A stretch of DNA of 55,514 nucleotides from Parabacteroides hominis (GTDB lineage: Bacteria > Bacteroidota > Bacteroidia > Bacteroidales > Tannerellaceae). Made by a program: the position numbers and the translations under genes. Below are positions 24,180 to 33,162 of the stretch, in pieces; within the stretch, counting starts at the first letter, position 1; every line of letters starts with the position of its first letter. The DNA lies in the NCBI RefSeq assembly GCF_014287585.1, contig NZ_JACOOJ010000038.1, forward strand, positions 1 through 55,514, read 5' to 3'. The notes beneath the pieces were generated by a model that ran no database searches, was not told the origin of the DNA, and was given only the letters and a program-made list of their open reading frames with translations.

Positions 24180-25157
24180 ATGGAAAGAAAAAAGTTGCAG
24201 GACAGGTATATTCGCTTCGACTGGGCCATCAAGCGTTTGTTGCGCCAGAAGGCAAACTTCGATGTGCTCGACGGTTTCCTGACCGTCATGTTGAACGAAG
24301 AAATCAAGATCGTCGAAATCCTCGAAAGCGAAGGCAACCAGGAAAGCGCCGACGACAAGTTCAACCGCGTCGACATCAAAGCCTTGAACAGCAAAGGCGA
24401 AATCATCCTCGTAGAAATCCAGAACACACGCGAACTGCATTACTTGGAACGCATCCTCTACGGCGTGGCCAAAGCCATCACCGAACATATCTCCATAGGT
24501 GAAGGCTACGAGAAAATCAAGAAAGTCTACTCCATCAGCATCCTTTATTTCGACATCGGCATCGGGACAGATTATATCTATCACGGCCAGAACCATTTCA
24601 TCGGCGTGCATACGGGCGACCACCTGCGTGTCAACACGCGCGAACGCGATGTCCTCGTCTCTCGCCTTCCCGCCGAAATCTTCCCCGAATATATCCTGGT
24701 CCGTGTAAACGAGTTCGACAAAGTGGCTCTCACCCCTTTGGACGAATGGATCGAATACCTGAAAGACGGCACGATCCGTCCGGACACGACCGCACCGGGC
24801 CTGAAAGAAGCCCGCGAGAAGTTAAAATACTACTCGATGTCGCCCCAGGAACGCCTCATCTACGACCGCCACCTCGACGCCATCATGATCCAAAACGACG
24901 TGATCGACACCGCCAAATGGGAAGGGAGAATAGAAGGCAAAGCCGAGGGAAAAGCGGAAGGAAAAGCGGAGGGGAAAGCGGAAGGAATCGCCGAAGGAAA
25001 AGCCATAGGCCTTGCTGAAGGTGAGGCGAAAGGGAAAGCAGAAGGCATTGCCGAAGGTATGCGCCAGGTCGCTGCCAGAATGAAAGATACAGGTGTAGAC
25101 ATCGCTACCATTGCAAAGTGCACCGGCTTAAGCGAAGAAATAATCCGGTCTTTATAA
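24180..25157 (+). CDS. Rpn-family nuclease (PD-(D/E)XK), copy B, with long GKAEG linker
   Basis: This 325-residue protein is distantly related to copies A and C. The nuclease core shows Asp in FNRVDIKALNSKGE and E-x-Q in ILVEIQNTRE. After about residue 240 comes a low-complexity linker of four- and eight-residue GKAEGKAEG units encoded by near-identical 12-bp repeats, then the tail MKDTGVDIATIAKCTGLSEEII shared with the other two copies. An 11-codon frame (24141-24176) lies upstream in the same frame, separated by one TAA, so either a leader peptide exists or the natural start was cut by a stop. The gene is flanked by repeats on both sides. Confidence 0.88.
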   Translation: MERKKLQDRYIRFDWAIKRLLRQKANFDVLDGFLTVMLNEEIKIVEILESEGNQESADDKFNRVDIKALNSKGEIILVEIQNTRELHYLERILYGVAKAITEHISIGEGYEKIKKVYSISILYFDIGIGTDYIYHGQNHFIGVHTGDHLRVNTRERDVLVSRLPAEIFPEYILVRVNEFDKVALTPLDEWIEYLKDGTIRPDTTAPGLKEAREKLKYYSMSPQERLIYDRHLDAIMIQNDVIDTAKWEGRIEGKAEGKAEGKAEGKAEGIAEGKAIGLAEGEAKGKAEGIAEGMRQVAARMKDTGVDIATIAKCTGLSEEIIRSL

Positions 25158-25166
25158 AGAAGGTAA

Positions 25167-25288
25167 GCCTTGTGGCGCAACCTCTCTTTTGCCGTCTGCT
25201 TCAGCAGACGGATAGGTGATTGTTCCCGGCTTTGCCTCTAAATCCTTTAAACCGTCTGCTGAAGCAGACGGCAAAAGAAAGCCTGAAT
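25167..25288. repeat. Modular palindromic repeat, copy 4 (centre deleted)
   Basis: Both outer palindromes (ccgtctgcttcagcagacgg and its partner) are kept, but the central wgggttttaacccc hairpin is missing, leaving the flanks joined. The outer modules pair symmetrically. It lies between Rpn copies B and C. Confidence 0.82.
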
Positions 25289-25341
25289 GCTCTGTAAATG
25301 AAATATATTACCATATTTTCCCGCATCTCACTTTTTTATCG

Positions 25342-25349
25342 TATCTTTG
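25342..25349 (+). promoter_or_regulatory. -7 box for Rpn copy C
   Basis: TATCTTTG, a TAnnTTTG match, lies 27 nt before the ATG at 25376. This supports the shorter start, since the longer frame from 25298 would begin upstream of the promoter. Confidence 0.65.
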
Positions 25350-25375
25350 TTTGCAACAATAAAATAGAATTAACT

Positions 25376-26248
25376 ATGAAGTATCTTAATCCACGTGCCG
25401 ACCTGACGTTCAAACGTATCTTCGGCGAGCATCCCGATTTAGTTATCAGTTTGCTCAATGCTTTGCTGCCTCTGAAAGAGAAGGAGGAAATAGAAGAAAT
25501 CGAATACCTGCCTTCCGAGATCGTGCCGGACAACCCGTTGCGCAAATATAGTATTGTGGACGTACGATGCCGTGACAAGCAAGGGCGCCAATTTTTAGTC
25601 GAGATGCAAATGCTCTGGTCCCCAGAGTTCCGACAGCGCGTCCTCTTCAATGCCTCCAAGGCCTATGTGCACCAATTAGAAGCCGGCCAGAAGTACGAGT
25701 TGTTGCAACCCGTCTATTCATTGAACTTGGTCAACGAAGTGTTCGAGCCGGAATTGCCGGGCTATTACCATCATTATGCAATGGTGCACGTGGAGCATAC
25801 GGAACGCATCATCGAAGGGCTGCAACTGATATTTGTCGAACTCCCCAAATTCACCCCGCACACCTATGCCGAAAAACGCATGCAGGTGCTGTGGCTCCGT
25901 TTCCTGACCGAGATAGACGAACACACGCGCTACGTACCGGAAGAATTGCAAGCCGAACCGGAAATCAAAAAAGCCCTGACCGTACTGGAAGAATCAGCTT
26001 TCACCGACGAAGAACTCTACCAGTACGAAAAATTCTGGGACATCATCAGCGTCGAAAAAACGCTCTACAGCAGTGGGGAACGGAAAGGTCGAGAGGAAGG
26101 TATAGAGGTAGGAAGGGCCGAAGGCATGAAAGAAGGAGAGGTCAAAGGCATGAAAAAAGTAGCTGCCAACATGAAACAGAGAGGCATGAACATAGAAGAC
26201 ATTGTCGCCTGTACAGGCTTGGACGAAGATGTGATCCGGGCCTTATAA
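25376..26248 (+). CDS. Rpn-family nuclease (PD-(D/E)XK), copy C
   Basis: The 290-residue protein is a close paralogue of copy A (same start MKYLNPRADLTFKRIFGEHPDL, same nuclease core SIVDVRCRDKQGRQFLVEMQM). The C-terminal linker is shorter and differs (GREEGIEVGRAEGMKEGEVKGM), while the tail (NMKQRGMNIEDIVACTGLDEDVI) is conserved. A and C share strong identity up to the linker, then differ, so the linker changes fastest. It stands 218 bp after copy B in the same direction but has its own promoter. Function is as for copy A: probable recombination-promoting DNase. Confidence 0.9.
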   Translation: MKYLNPRADLTFKRIFGEHPDLVISLLNALLPLKEKEEIEEIEYLPSEIVPDNPLRKYSIVDVRCRDKQGRQFLVEMQMLWSPEFRQRVLFNASKAYVHQLEAGQKYELLQPVYSLNLVNEVFEPELPGYYHHYAMVHVEHTERIIEGLQLIFVELPKFTPHTYAEKRMQVLWLRFLTEIDEHTRYVPEELQAEPEIKKALTVLEESAFTDEELYQYEKFWDIISVEKTLYSSGERKGREEGIEVGRAEGMKEGEVKGMKKVAANMKQRGMNIEDIVACTGLDEDVIRAL

Positions 26249-26291
26249 AAGGTTTTATCCCGGCTTTGTCCGATTATCCAAAGATTCATCG

Positions 26292-26299
26292 TATATTTG
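26292..26299 (+). promoter_or_regulatory. -7 box for the carboxynorspermidine dehydrogenase operon
   Basis: TATATTTG lies 57 nt upstream of the ATG at 26356, with TTTG at 26265-26268 slightly too far upstream (23-bp spacer) for a perfect promoter. Confidence 0.5.
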
Positions 26300-26355
26300 C
26301 CGTTAGGTTCAGAACCTTGTAAACTGTATATTAACAAGATTAATTCTATTAGTAA

Positions 26356-27549
26356 ATGGGAAGAGTATTAGTGATTGGTGCAGGGGGCGTTAGCTGCGTT
26401 GCTGTTAAGAAGATCGCGATGAACGCGGATGTCTTTACCGATATCATGGTTGCCAGCCGCACGAAAAGCAAGTGCGACCGGATTGCCGCCGATATCAAAA
26501 ATGTGAAGGTACAAACAGCACAGGTAGACGCGGACAACGTGGAAGAACTCACTCGCTTGTTCAACGCCTTCAAACCGGACTTAGTCGTAAACTTGGCTTT
26601 GCCCTATCAGGACCTCCACATCATGGACGCCTGCCTGGCATACGGTGTCAGCTATCTCGACACGGCCAACTACGAACCGCTGGACGAAGCTAAATACCAA
26701 TACAGCTGGCAGTGGGCATACAAGAAACGTTTCGAGGATGCCGGCCTGACCGCTATCTTAGGCTGCGGGTTCGATCCGGGCGTAACGGGTGTATATACGG
26801 CTTACGCGGCCAAACATCATTTCGATGAAATCCAATACCTGGATATCGTGGATTGCAATGCCGGAGACCATCATAAAGCATTTGCAACCAACTTCAACCC
26901 GGAAATCAATATCCGCGAGATCACCCAGCGGGGCAAATACTTCGAAGACGGGGAATGGAAGGAGACAGACCCGCTGTCCGTACACAAACCGTTGAACTAC
27001 CCGAACGTAGGTCCGAAGGAATCCTACCTGATGTACCACGAAGAGTTGGAAAGCCTGACCAAGAACTTCCCGACGATCAAACGCGCACGCTTCTGGATGA
27101 CCTTCGGACAGGAATACCTGACTCACCTGCGGGTGATCCAGAACATCGGTATGTCCCGCATCGATCCGATTATGTATAACGGACAGGAGATCGTCCCGAT
27201 CCAGTTCCTGAAAGCCGTACTCCCTAATCCGGGTGACTTGGGTGAAAACTATACGGGCGAAACCTCCATCGGTTGCCGCATCCGCGGTATCAAGGATGGC
27301 AAGGAGATGACCTACTACGTTTATAATAACTGTAGCCACCATGCCGCCTACCTGGAAACAGGCGCACAAGGCGTAAGCTACACCACCGGCGTCCCGGCCA
27401 TGATCGGAGCCAAACTGTTCATGCAGGGCGTTTGGAAAAAGCCGGGGGTTTGGAACGTGGAAGAGTTCGATCCCGATCCGTTCATGAAGGAACTGAACGA
27501 ACAGGGGTTGCCCTGGCACGAACTGTTCAATGTAGACCTGGAACTGTAA
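26356..27549 (+). CDS. Carboxynorspermidine/saccharopine dehydrogenase family enzyme
   Basis: This is a polyamine-pathway oxidoreductase: NADPH-dependent condensation of aspartate-semialdehyde with a diamine gives carboxy-(nor)spermidine, the alternative spermidine route of Bacteroidetes. The 397-residue protein starts with the Rossmann motif VLVIGAGGVS, followed by a saccharopine-dehydrogenase C-terminal domain (GCGFDPGVTGVYTAYAAKHHFDEI). Length and sequence fit the family closely. The partner carboxynorspermidine decarboxylase is not in the window. A radical SAM gene, bcp and recA follow in the same direction. Confidence 0.93.
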   Translation: MGRVLVIGAGGVSCVAVKKIAMNADVFTDIMVASRTKSKCDRIAADIKNVKVQTAQVDADNVEELTRLFNAFKPDLVVNLALPYQDLHIMDACLAYGVSYLDTANYEPLDEAKYQYSWQWAYKKRFEDAGLTAILGCGFDPGVTGVYTAYAAKHHFDEIQYLDIVDCNAGDHHKAFATNFNPEINIREITQRGKYFEDGEWKETDPLSVHKPLNYPNVGPKESYLMYHEELESLTKNFPTIKRARFWMTFGQEYLTHLRVIQNIGMSRIDPIMYNGQEIVPIQFLKAVLPNPGDLGENYTGETSIGCRIRGIKDGKEMTYYVYNNCSHHAAYLETGAQGVSYTTGVPAMIGAKLFMQGVWKKPGVWNVEEFDPDPFMKELNEQGLPWHELFNVDLEL

Positions 27550-27582
27550 TCGACAGACAATTGACAACGGACAATTGACAAC

Positions 27583-28596
27583 GTGCGTAACATTTATAAC
27601 ATACTACGTCTCGGTACGCAAATCAAAAGCAGAAGGCTCAAACTATTGGGCCTCTGGTTGTTTCATGTGTTAGGCAAACGGTATATCGGCGTTTTTCTCG
27701 ATCCGGTGCTGGCCTGTAACTTCCGCTGCAAGATGTGTTATTTCAGCGACGAGGAAAAAAGGAAAAGCCTGCGGGGAACCCTCAGATATGAAGAGATAGA
27801 AGCCATTGCCGGAAGCCTGTTCCACCGCGCCCTGAAACTTCAGGTCGGCTGCGGGGCGGAACCGACTTTGCACAAGGACCTGGTAAAGATCATCGCACTG
27901 GGCAAACGGCACGATGTCCCTTACGTCTCACTCACGACAAACGGGAACCTGTTGACTAAAGAGTTGTTGGCCGCTGCCGTAGAAAACGGGCTGGACGAAC
28001 TGACGCTCTCGGCACATGGTTTTACACGCGAAACATACGAACATCTGATGACGAACGGCAAATTCGACTTGTTCCGCAAGCTGCTCGCCAACGTCGCAGA
28101 AGTGAAGAAACAGCATCCGCAGTTCAAGTTACGCATCAATTATACGATCAACAACGACAACCTCGAAGAACTAAGCCGGATATGGGAAGTCGTCGGCGAC
28201 GAACTGGATATCCTGCAACTCCGTCCGATACAGAAGATCGGAGAAAGCGAATACCAGGATTTCGACCTGACTAATATCTATGCGAGGTATGACGCCGTAC
28301 TGGTTCCGCTAATCGAAGAATGCCGCCGCAGGCATATCACCTGCCTGGCTCCCGGCAAGCAGAACATCATCGTACTGGAGGAAAACGAGGCGGATGACAA
28401 CAGTATCGAAAAGATTACATACTGCTATGTCTCTCCCCAGGAATGCTGGCAAGATGATTTCGACTACCGGACGGAAACATTCGAGTCGTATGCCGCCAGC
28501 CATCGCATGGGAAGAAAACTGCTCTGGAAAGTATTCGGACGGAAAGCCCGCCGGAAAACGGATGTAACGCGCAAGATGAACTATAACATCAAGTAA
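27583..28596 (+). CDS. Radical SAM protein
   Basis: The 337-residue protein binds a [4Fe-4S] cluster through Cys45, Cys49 and Cys52 (ACNFRCKMCYF, the CxxxCxxC motif) and has the radical SAM core, with a late SPASM-like Cys region (ITYCYVSPQECWQDDF). The start is GTG at 27583 in a leader containing the repeat gacaattgacaacg twice. The substrate is unknown; relatives are often annotated as heme- or peptide-modifying or glycan-related radical SAM enzymes. It lies 33 nt after the dehydrogenase and 9 nt before bcp, so it is probably cotranscribed. Confidence 0.85.
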   Translation: MRNIYNILRLGTQIKSRRLKLLGLWLFHVLGKRYIGVFLDPVLACNFRCKMCYFSDEEKRKSLRGTLRYEEIEAIAGSLFHRALKLQVGCGAEPTLHKDLVKIIALGKRHDVPYVSLTTNGNLLTKELLAAAVENGLDELTLSAHGFTRETYEHLMTNGKFDLFRKLLANVAEVKKQHPQFKLRINYTINNDNLEELSRIWEVVGDELDILQLRPIQKIGESEYQDFDLTNIYARYDAVLVPLIEECRRRHITCLAPGKQNIIVLEENEADDNSIEKITYCYVSPQECWQDDFDYRTETFESYAASHRMGRKLLWKVFGRKARRKTDVTRKMNYNIK

Positions 28597-28605
28597 TATA
28601 AATAT

Positions 28606-29064
28606 ATGGCAATACAAATAGGAGATAAAGCTCCCGAAGTTCTGGGCCTCGACCAGAACGGGAAAGAGATAAAGCTGAGCGATTTCAAAGGCAAGAAGTT
28701 AGCGCTCTATTTCTACCCGAAAGACAATACCAGCGGTTGTACGGCGGAAGCATGCAGCCTGCGGGACGGCTACAAGGAATTGCAGGCTGCAGGCTACGAA
28801 GTAGTGGGCGTCAGCAAAGACAGCGCCAAATCTCATCAGGGATTTATCGCAAAACAGGAACTTCCTTTCAGCCTCATCGCTGATACGGATACGGCCCTGC
28901 AACAGCAGTTCGGGGTATGGGCAGAAAAAAAACTGTACGGACGTTCATACATGGGGACTCTCCGTACCACCTTTATTATCAATGAAGACGGCATCGTTAC
29001 CGACATCATAGGCCCGAAAGAGGTGAAGACTAAAGACCATGCAAATCAGATCCTTAATCTATAA
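28606..29064 (+). CDS. bcp: Thioredoxin-dependent thiol peroxidase (Bcp/PrxQ)
   Basis: This cytoplasmic peroxiredoxin reduces H2O2 and organic hydroperoxides. At 152 residues it has the standard length, with peroxidatic Cys45 and resolving Cys50 in NTSGCTAEACSLRDGY, the signature of the alpha-helical PrxQ type (two Cys five apart). FYPKDNTSGC and the GTLRTTFIIN strand are conserved. It sits 6 nt before recA, a linkage that may tie oxidative-stress defence to DNA repair. Confidence 0.95.
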   Translation: MAIQIGDKAPEVLGLDQNGKEIKLSDFKGKKLALYFYPKDNTSGCTAEACSLRDGYKELQAAGYEVVGVSKDSAKSHQGFIAKQELPFSLIADTDTALQQQFGVWAEKKLYGRSYMGTLRTTFIINEDGIVTDIIGPKEVKTKDHANQILNL

Positions 29065-29070
29065 AAGGAA

Positions 29071-30150
29071 ATGGCAAAAGAAGATTTATTCGAAGAAGGC
29101 AAGCAGCCTGCAGCCGAGAAACCGGCTGTAAACGCAGACAAGTTAAAAGCGCTTCGCGCAGCAATGGACAAGATCGAGAAAAACTACGGTAAAGGTTCGA
29201 TCATGAAGTTGGGCGACGAAAGTGTCGAAAATATCGAAGTGATCCCGACAGGCTCTATCGCCCTGAACGCAGCATTGGGCGTAGGCGGCTATCCCAAGGG
29301 ACGTGTGATCGAAATCTACGGACCGGAATCGTCCGGTAAGACGACGCTGGCGATCCATGCGATTGCGGAGGCCCAAAAACTGGGTGGCATCGCGGCATTT
29401 ATCGATGCGGAACATGCTTTCGACCGTTTTTATGCCGAGAAGTTGGGGGTAGACGTCGAAAACCTCTGGATCTCTCAGCCGGACAATGGCGAGCAGGCTT
29501 TGGAAATTGCCGAGCAACTGATCCGTTCGTCCGCCGTGGACATTATCGTGATCGACTCGGTTGCCGCCCTGACTCCGAAAGCGGAAATCGAAGGCGATAT
29601 GGGGGAAAGCAAAATGGGGTTGCAGGCACGATTGATGTCACAGGCGCTTCGCAAGCTGACGGCTGCGATCAATAAGACCAACACGACTTGCATATTCATC
29701 AACCAGTTGCGCGACAAGATCGGCGTGATGTTCGGCAATCCCGAAACGACTACCGGTGGTAACGCGTTGAAGTTTTATGCCTCTGTCCGCCTGGATATCC
29801 GCAGTATCGGCAAACTGAAAGACGGCGACGATATCAAAGGCAACCAGGTGCGCGTAAAAGTGGTCAAGAACAAGGTCGCCCCTCCTTTCCGGAAAGCAGA
29901 GTTCGACATCATGTTCGGCGAAGGCATCTCCAAAGCCGGCGAAATCATCGACCTGGCCACGGACCTCAACATCGCCAAGAAAAGCGGTTCCTGGTACAGC
30001 TATAACGACACGAAGTTGGGACAGGGACGAGACGCTGCCAAACAGTGCATTGCCGACAATCCCGAACTGGCAGACGAATTGTCCGCTCTCATATTTGAAT
30101 CTTTAAAAGCAGGCAATCTCCCGGCAAAGAAAGGTTCGTCAAAAGAGTAA
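29071..30150 (+). CDS. recA: RecA recombinase
   Basis: This ATP-dependent strand-exchange protein of homologous recombination and SOS induction has 359 residues, typical of Bacteroidetes RecA. It shows Walker A GPESSGKT (84-91), [12 protein letters not shown] (Walker B region), loop L2 around [20 protein letters not shown], and [13 protein letters not shown]. The N-terminus has a short Ala/Lys/Pro-rich extension and the C-terminus ends KKGSSKE. No LexA-type box can be named. The gene lies inside the 22-kb segment flanked by the long inverted repeats. Confidence 0.99.
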   Translation: MAKEDLFEEGKQPAAEKPAVNADKLKALRAAMDKIEKNYGKGSIMKLGDESVENIEVIPTGSIALNAALGVGGYPKGRVIEIYGPESSGKTTLAIHAIAEAQKLGGIAAFIDAEHAFDRFYAEKLGVDVENLWISQPDNGEQALEIAEQLIRSSAVDIIVIDSVAALTPKAEIEGDMGESKMGLQARLMSQALRKLTAAINKTNTTCIFINQLRDKIGVMFGNPETTTGGNALKFYASVRLDIRSIGKLKDGDDIKGNQVRVKVVKNKVAPPFRKAEFDIMFGEGISKAGEIIDLATDLNIAKKSGSWYSYNDTKLGQGRDAAKQCIADNPELADELSALIFESLKAGNLPAKKGSSKE

Positions 30151-30184
30151 GCAACAGTCGGAACATAAAAGTGGAAAGTCATTC

Positions 30185-30216
30185 TTTCGCCGGTAAATGG
30201 GGATTTGCCGGCGAAA
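30185..30216 (+). other. Strong hairpin downstream of recA
   Basis: A 14-bp stem (30185-30198 with 30203-30216, one G-T pair, four-base loop) lies 35 nt after the recA stop and 16 nt before the next gene. There is no T-run, so it may be an mRNA-stabilising or attenuating hairpin rather than a classical terminator. Confidence 0.6.
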
Positions 30217-30231
30217 CTTAAATCAATCGAC

Positions 30232-31185
30232 ATGAAAGACAAATACCATCTGCTTTGTAATACAGAAACGAGTATTCCCATCTTTTCCCGTGACTGGTGG
30301 CTCGATGCGGTTTGTGGCAAAGATAAATGGGAGGTCTTGTTAGTCGAAGAAAAAGAAAGGATTACGGCAGCGATGCCCCTTTACATCCCCCGGCAGGGAA
30401 TCGTCTCGATGCCCTCTTACACACAAACAATGGGCCCCTGGTTCGCACCCGAATCCGAAGATACCAAATACACCAAAGCATTAGGCCGCCGGCAAACTTT
30501 ATGCAAACGACTGCTAAACGCGCTTAAACCCTATCCGTATTTCCTTCAGAATTTCCATTACGCAATCACCGACTGGCTCCCTTTCTACTGGGAAGGTTAC
30601 CGGCAAACAACACGCTACACCTATCTGCTGAAGGATATCCGAAACACGGAAGCAATGCAGGAAAATATGAGTTCCAACATCCGCCGGAACATCACTAAAG
30701 CCAGGGACAAATATCGTATCACGGTAAAAAAAGGGATTCCTGTCGAAGAATTCTTGCAGGTGCAAGCCCGAACATTCGAACGTCAGCAGGCCATAAACAA
30801 AGAAGATACGGAAATACTGATCAAACTGATCGACATCTGCCGCAGACGGAACCAGGGCGATCTATGGGGCGGCTACGACGAACAAGGGCGTTTGCATGCT
30901 GCCGCTTTTGTCGTCTGGCAAGAAAGCTCCGCCTGGTATCTGGCCGGCGGAGGAGATCCGGCTCTACGGGAGTCCGGGGCGCACAGCCTGATATTGTGGG
31001 AATGTATCCGTTACGTTTCGCAATTCACGAACGTATTCGACTTCGAAGGTTCCATGATTCCGGGAGTCGAACGCTTTTTCCGTGAATTCGGCGCAATTCA
31101 AACCCCCTTCTTCACAATAACCAAAGGAAAATTAAGTTTATTAAATAGAGCCTGTTTAAAAATAGGAAGGATAATAAACAGATAG
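30232..31185 (+). CDS. GNAT/FemAB-like acyltransferase (Acetyltransf_6 type)
   Basis: The 317-residue protein (start MKDKYHLLCN; an upstream ATG at 30205 overlaps the hairpin) resembles the BioF2/FemAB-like acyltransferases often found in exopolysaccharide and O-antigen clusters. The central part has NMSSNIRRNITKARDKYRITVKKG and the later GNAT-like core AAAFVVWQESSAWYLAGGGDP, FEGSMIPGVERFFREFGA. It probably transfers an acyl or aminoacyl group onto a sugar or lipid precursor. It is the first gene of the tightly packed six-gene operon that runs to 36.56 kb. Confidence 0.8.
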   Translation: MKDKYHLLCNTETSIPIFSRDWWLDAVCGKDKWEVLLVEEKERITAAMPLYIPRQGIVSMPSYTQTMGPWFAPESEDTKYTKALGRRQTLCKRLLNALKPYPYFLQNFHYAITDWLPFYWEGYRQTTRYTYLLKDIRNTEAMQENMSSNIRRNITKARDKYRITVKKGIPVEEFLQVQARTFERQQAINKEDTEILIKLIDICRRRNQGDLWGGYDEQGRLHAAAFVVWQESSAWYLAGGGDPALRESGAHSLILWECIRYVSQFTNVFDFEGSMIPGVERFFREFGAIQTPFFTITKGKLSLLNRACLKIGRIINR

Positions 31186-31192
31186 ATAATTT

Positions 31193-31831
31193 ATGATACT
31201 GAACAGTTATAATAATATACTGGTTTTGGCTCCCCATACGGACGACGGGGAATTAGGGCTGGGGGGAACCATAAGCAAACTGATCGAACTGGGAAAGAAA
31301 GTGACCTATGTCGCTTTTTCGACCGCCCAACAGTCCGTGCCCGAAGGTTTCCCGAAAGATATTTTGAAAACGGAAGTCAAGAAAGCGACCGCCCAATTGG
31401 GGATATCGCCGGAAAACCTCATCATCTACAATTACGAAGTCCGTAAACTCGGATATGTGCGGCAGGAGATATTGGAAGAACTGATCCGCCTCAAAAAAGC
31501 GAACAGCTTCGACCTGGTCTTCATCCCCAGCCTGCACGACATCCACCAGGACCATACGACCATCGCCCAGGAAGGTCTACGCGCTTTCAAAAACACGACG
31601 CTGCTGGGCTACGAGCTGATCTGGAACAACCTGACATTCAACACGCAATGTTTCGTCGAACTAAACCGGGAGCACATCCAGGCCAAAGTCGAAGCATTGA
31701 AGGCATACGAATCACAAGGAGCACGAGACTATCTATCCGAAGCGTTTATCTTTTCGTTAGCAAAAACACGCGGCGTACAAGCAGGCTGTCCTTATGCAGA
31801 AGCATTCGAGGTGGTCCGTCTGTTCCTGTAA
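31193..31831 (+). CDS. PIG-L/LmbE family deacetylase
   Basis: This predicted zinc-dependent deacetylase acts on an N-acetylated sugar. The 212-residue protein shows the family zinc ligands APHTDDGELG (His15, Asp18) and the HDIHQDH motif, with conserved length. Candidate substrates are N-acetylglucosamine-linked lipids or sugar nucleotides; the nature of the acceptor is unknown. It starts 7 nt after the acyltransferase and is followed 14 nt later by a polysaccharide-deacetylase-like gene. Confidence 0.9.
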   Translation: MILNSYNNILVLAPHTDDGELGLGGTISKLIELGKKVTYVAFSTAQQSVPEGFPKDILKTEVKKATAQLGISPENLIIYNYEVRKLGYVRQEILEELIRLKKANSFDLVFIPSLHDIHQDHTTIAQEGLRAFKNTTLLGYELIWNNLTFNTQCFVELNREHIQAKVEALKAYESQGARDYLSEAFIFSLAKTRGVQAGCPYAEAFEVVRLFL

Positions 31832-31845
31832 AGCTGTAAGACTGT

Positions 31846-33162
31846 ATGAAAACCGTTATTTCTTATATCGTCAAATTCCTGATAGGAGGAGAAAAGGCCG
31901 GTGCGCTGAGCAGCCTTGTCGGTTACACATCGGACCCGAACAAATTCTCCCGCTACCGCGTAGTCATCATCCCCTCCCCTTTCTTCCGGGACGAAGTTTA
32001 CGGGACAGACGGGTCCATGCCCAAACTGCCGTTGGAGGAAATAGAAGGCGTACCCCTGCTTTTCGGTTCTTCCAAAGTGGAATGGCAGGGCGATACCTGG
32101 GTGGTGCATGCCGACATCATCGCCAGCGCCTATTTCCTGCTGACGCGGTATGAAGAAATACGGAGACGAAACGTACGGGACATTCATGGCCGTTTCCCCG
32201 GAAAAGAGTCCCTGCCCTTCAAAGCCGGATTCATCCATCGTCCGGTAGTCGACGAATACGGCAGGCTGTTGCGCCGCTGGTTACGCCAGGCACGCGTACA
32301 ATCAGCCGTCGAGCCGGCCCCGCGCATACAAAAAGTATGGCTGACACATGATGTTGACGCTCCTTTCTATTGCCGTACGTTCCGCAACCTGATACGGGAA
32401 ACGGTCAGAGGCACGGGGCCGATACAAGCCTGGAAAATGTTCAACGGCCCGTTACAGGAAGATCCGTTCTACACATTCCCCTGGCTCTTGGAACAACGAA
32501 ACGAATTAAAGGCGGCTATCGGAAAAGGCCGGTGCGAATCCCTGTTCTTTATCAAGTCCGGCGGATCATCCGTCTATGACAAGCCCCGCTATAAACTGTG
32601 TTCGAAAGATTTGCAAGAGCTATTACTCCTTTGTAAAACCGAAAAAGCACGGATCGGGCTGCATACCAGTTACGATGCCGGCAAAAACCCGGCACTCATC
32701 TCGACGGAGAAAGAGCTGCTGGAGAGGCAAACCGGGAAACCTGTCATTTACAACCGGCATCATTACCTGGCATCACGCGAACCGGAAGATATGGCATGGC
32801 TGGAAAAGGCCGGAATAACGGACGATTTCACGATGGGCTATCCGGACGTTGCCGGTTTCCGCCTCGGCACTTCCCGCCCGGTGCATTGGATTAACCCGGA
32901 GAACAAACGCATCTCGCCGCTCGTCCTCCACCCGCTGACAATCATGGAATGCAGCCTGAACGAGCCGGTTTATATGAACCTCGGCTACGAGGATGCGCTT
33001 GCCTGCTCGATACAGCTTGCCAAACAGGTGGCGCGTGCCAACGGCGAACTGGTGCTGCTCTGGCATAACGACTCCGTCACCACCCGGATCAAGGCGAATG
33101 TATCTGTCGACTGGCAACGAAAACTATTCGCCGCCATCATTGAAGAATTGATAAAATCATGA
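31846..33162 (+). CDS. Polysaccharide-deacetylase-like protein (DUF7033 plus NodB-type fold)
   Basis: The 438-residue protein has an N-terminal domain like DUF7033 (about residues 1-145, ADIIASAYFLLTRYEEI), then a NodB-type (beta/alpha) barrel starting at KVWLTHDVDAPFYCRTF, with HDVD as the metal-binding Asp motif and LHTSYDAG and NRHHYLASREPEDMAWLEKAG later. Proteins of this design are found in glycan loci of Bacteroidetes. No signal peptide is present, so it would act in the cytoplasm or peripherally. It overlaps the next gene by 4 nt (ATGA). Confidence 0.83.
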   Translation: MKTVISYIVKFLIGGEKAGALSSLVGYTSDPNKFSRYRVVIIPSPFFRDEVYGTDGSMPKLPLEEIEGVPLLFGSSKVEWQGDTWVVHADIIASAYFLLTRYEEIRRRNVRDIHGRFPGKESLPFKAGFIHRPVVDEYGRLLRRWLRQARVQSAVEPAPRIQKVWLTHDVDAPFYCRTFRNLIRETVRGTGPIQAWKMFNGPLQEDPFYTFPWLLEQRNELKAAIGKGRCESLFFIKSGGSSVYDKPRYKLCSKDLQELLLLCKTEKARIGLHTSYDAGKNPALISTEKELLERQTGKPVIYNRHHYLASREPEDMAWLEKAGITDDFTMGYPDVAGFRLGTSRPVHWINPENKRISPLVLHPLTIMECSLNEPVYMNLGYEDALACSIQLAKQVARANGELVLLWHNDSVTTRIKANVSVDWQRKLFAAIIEELIKS

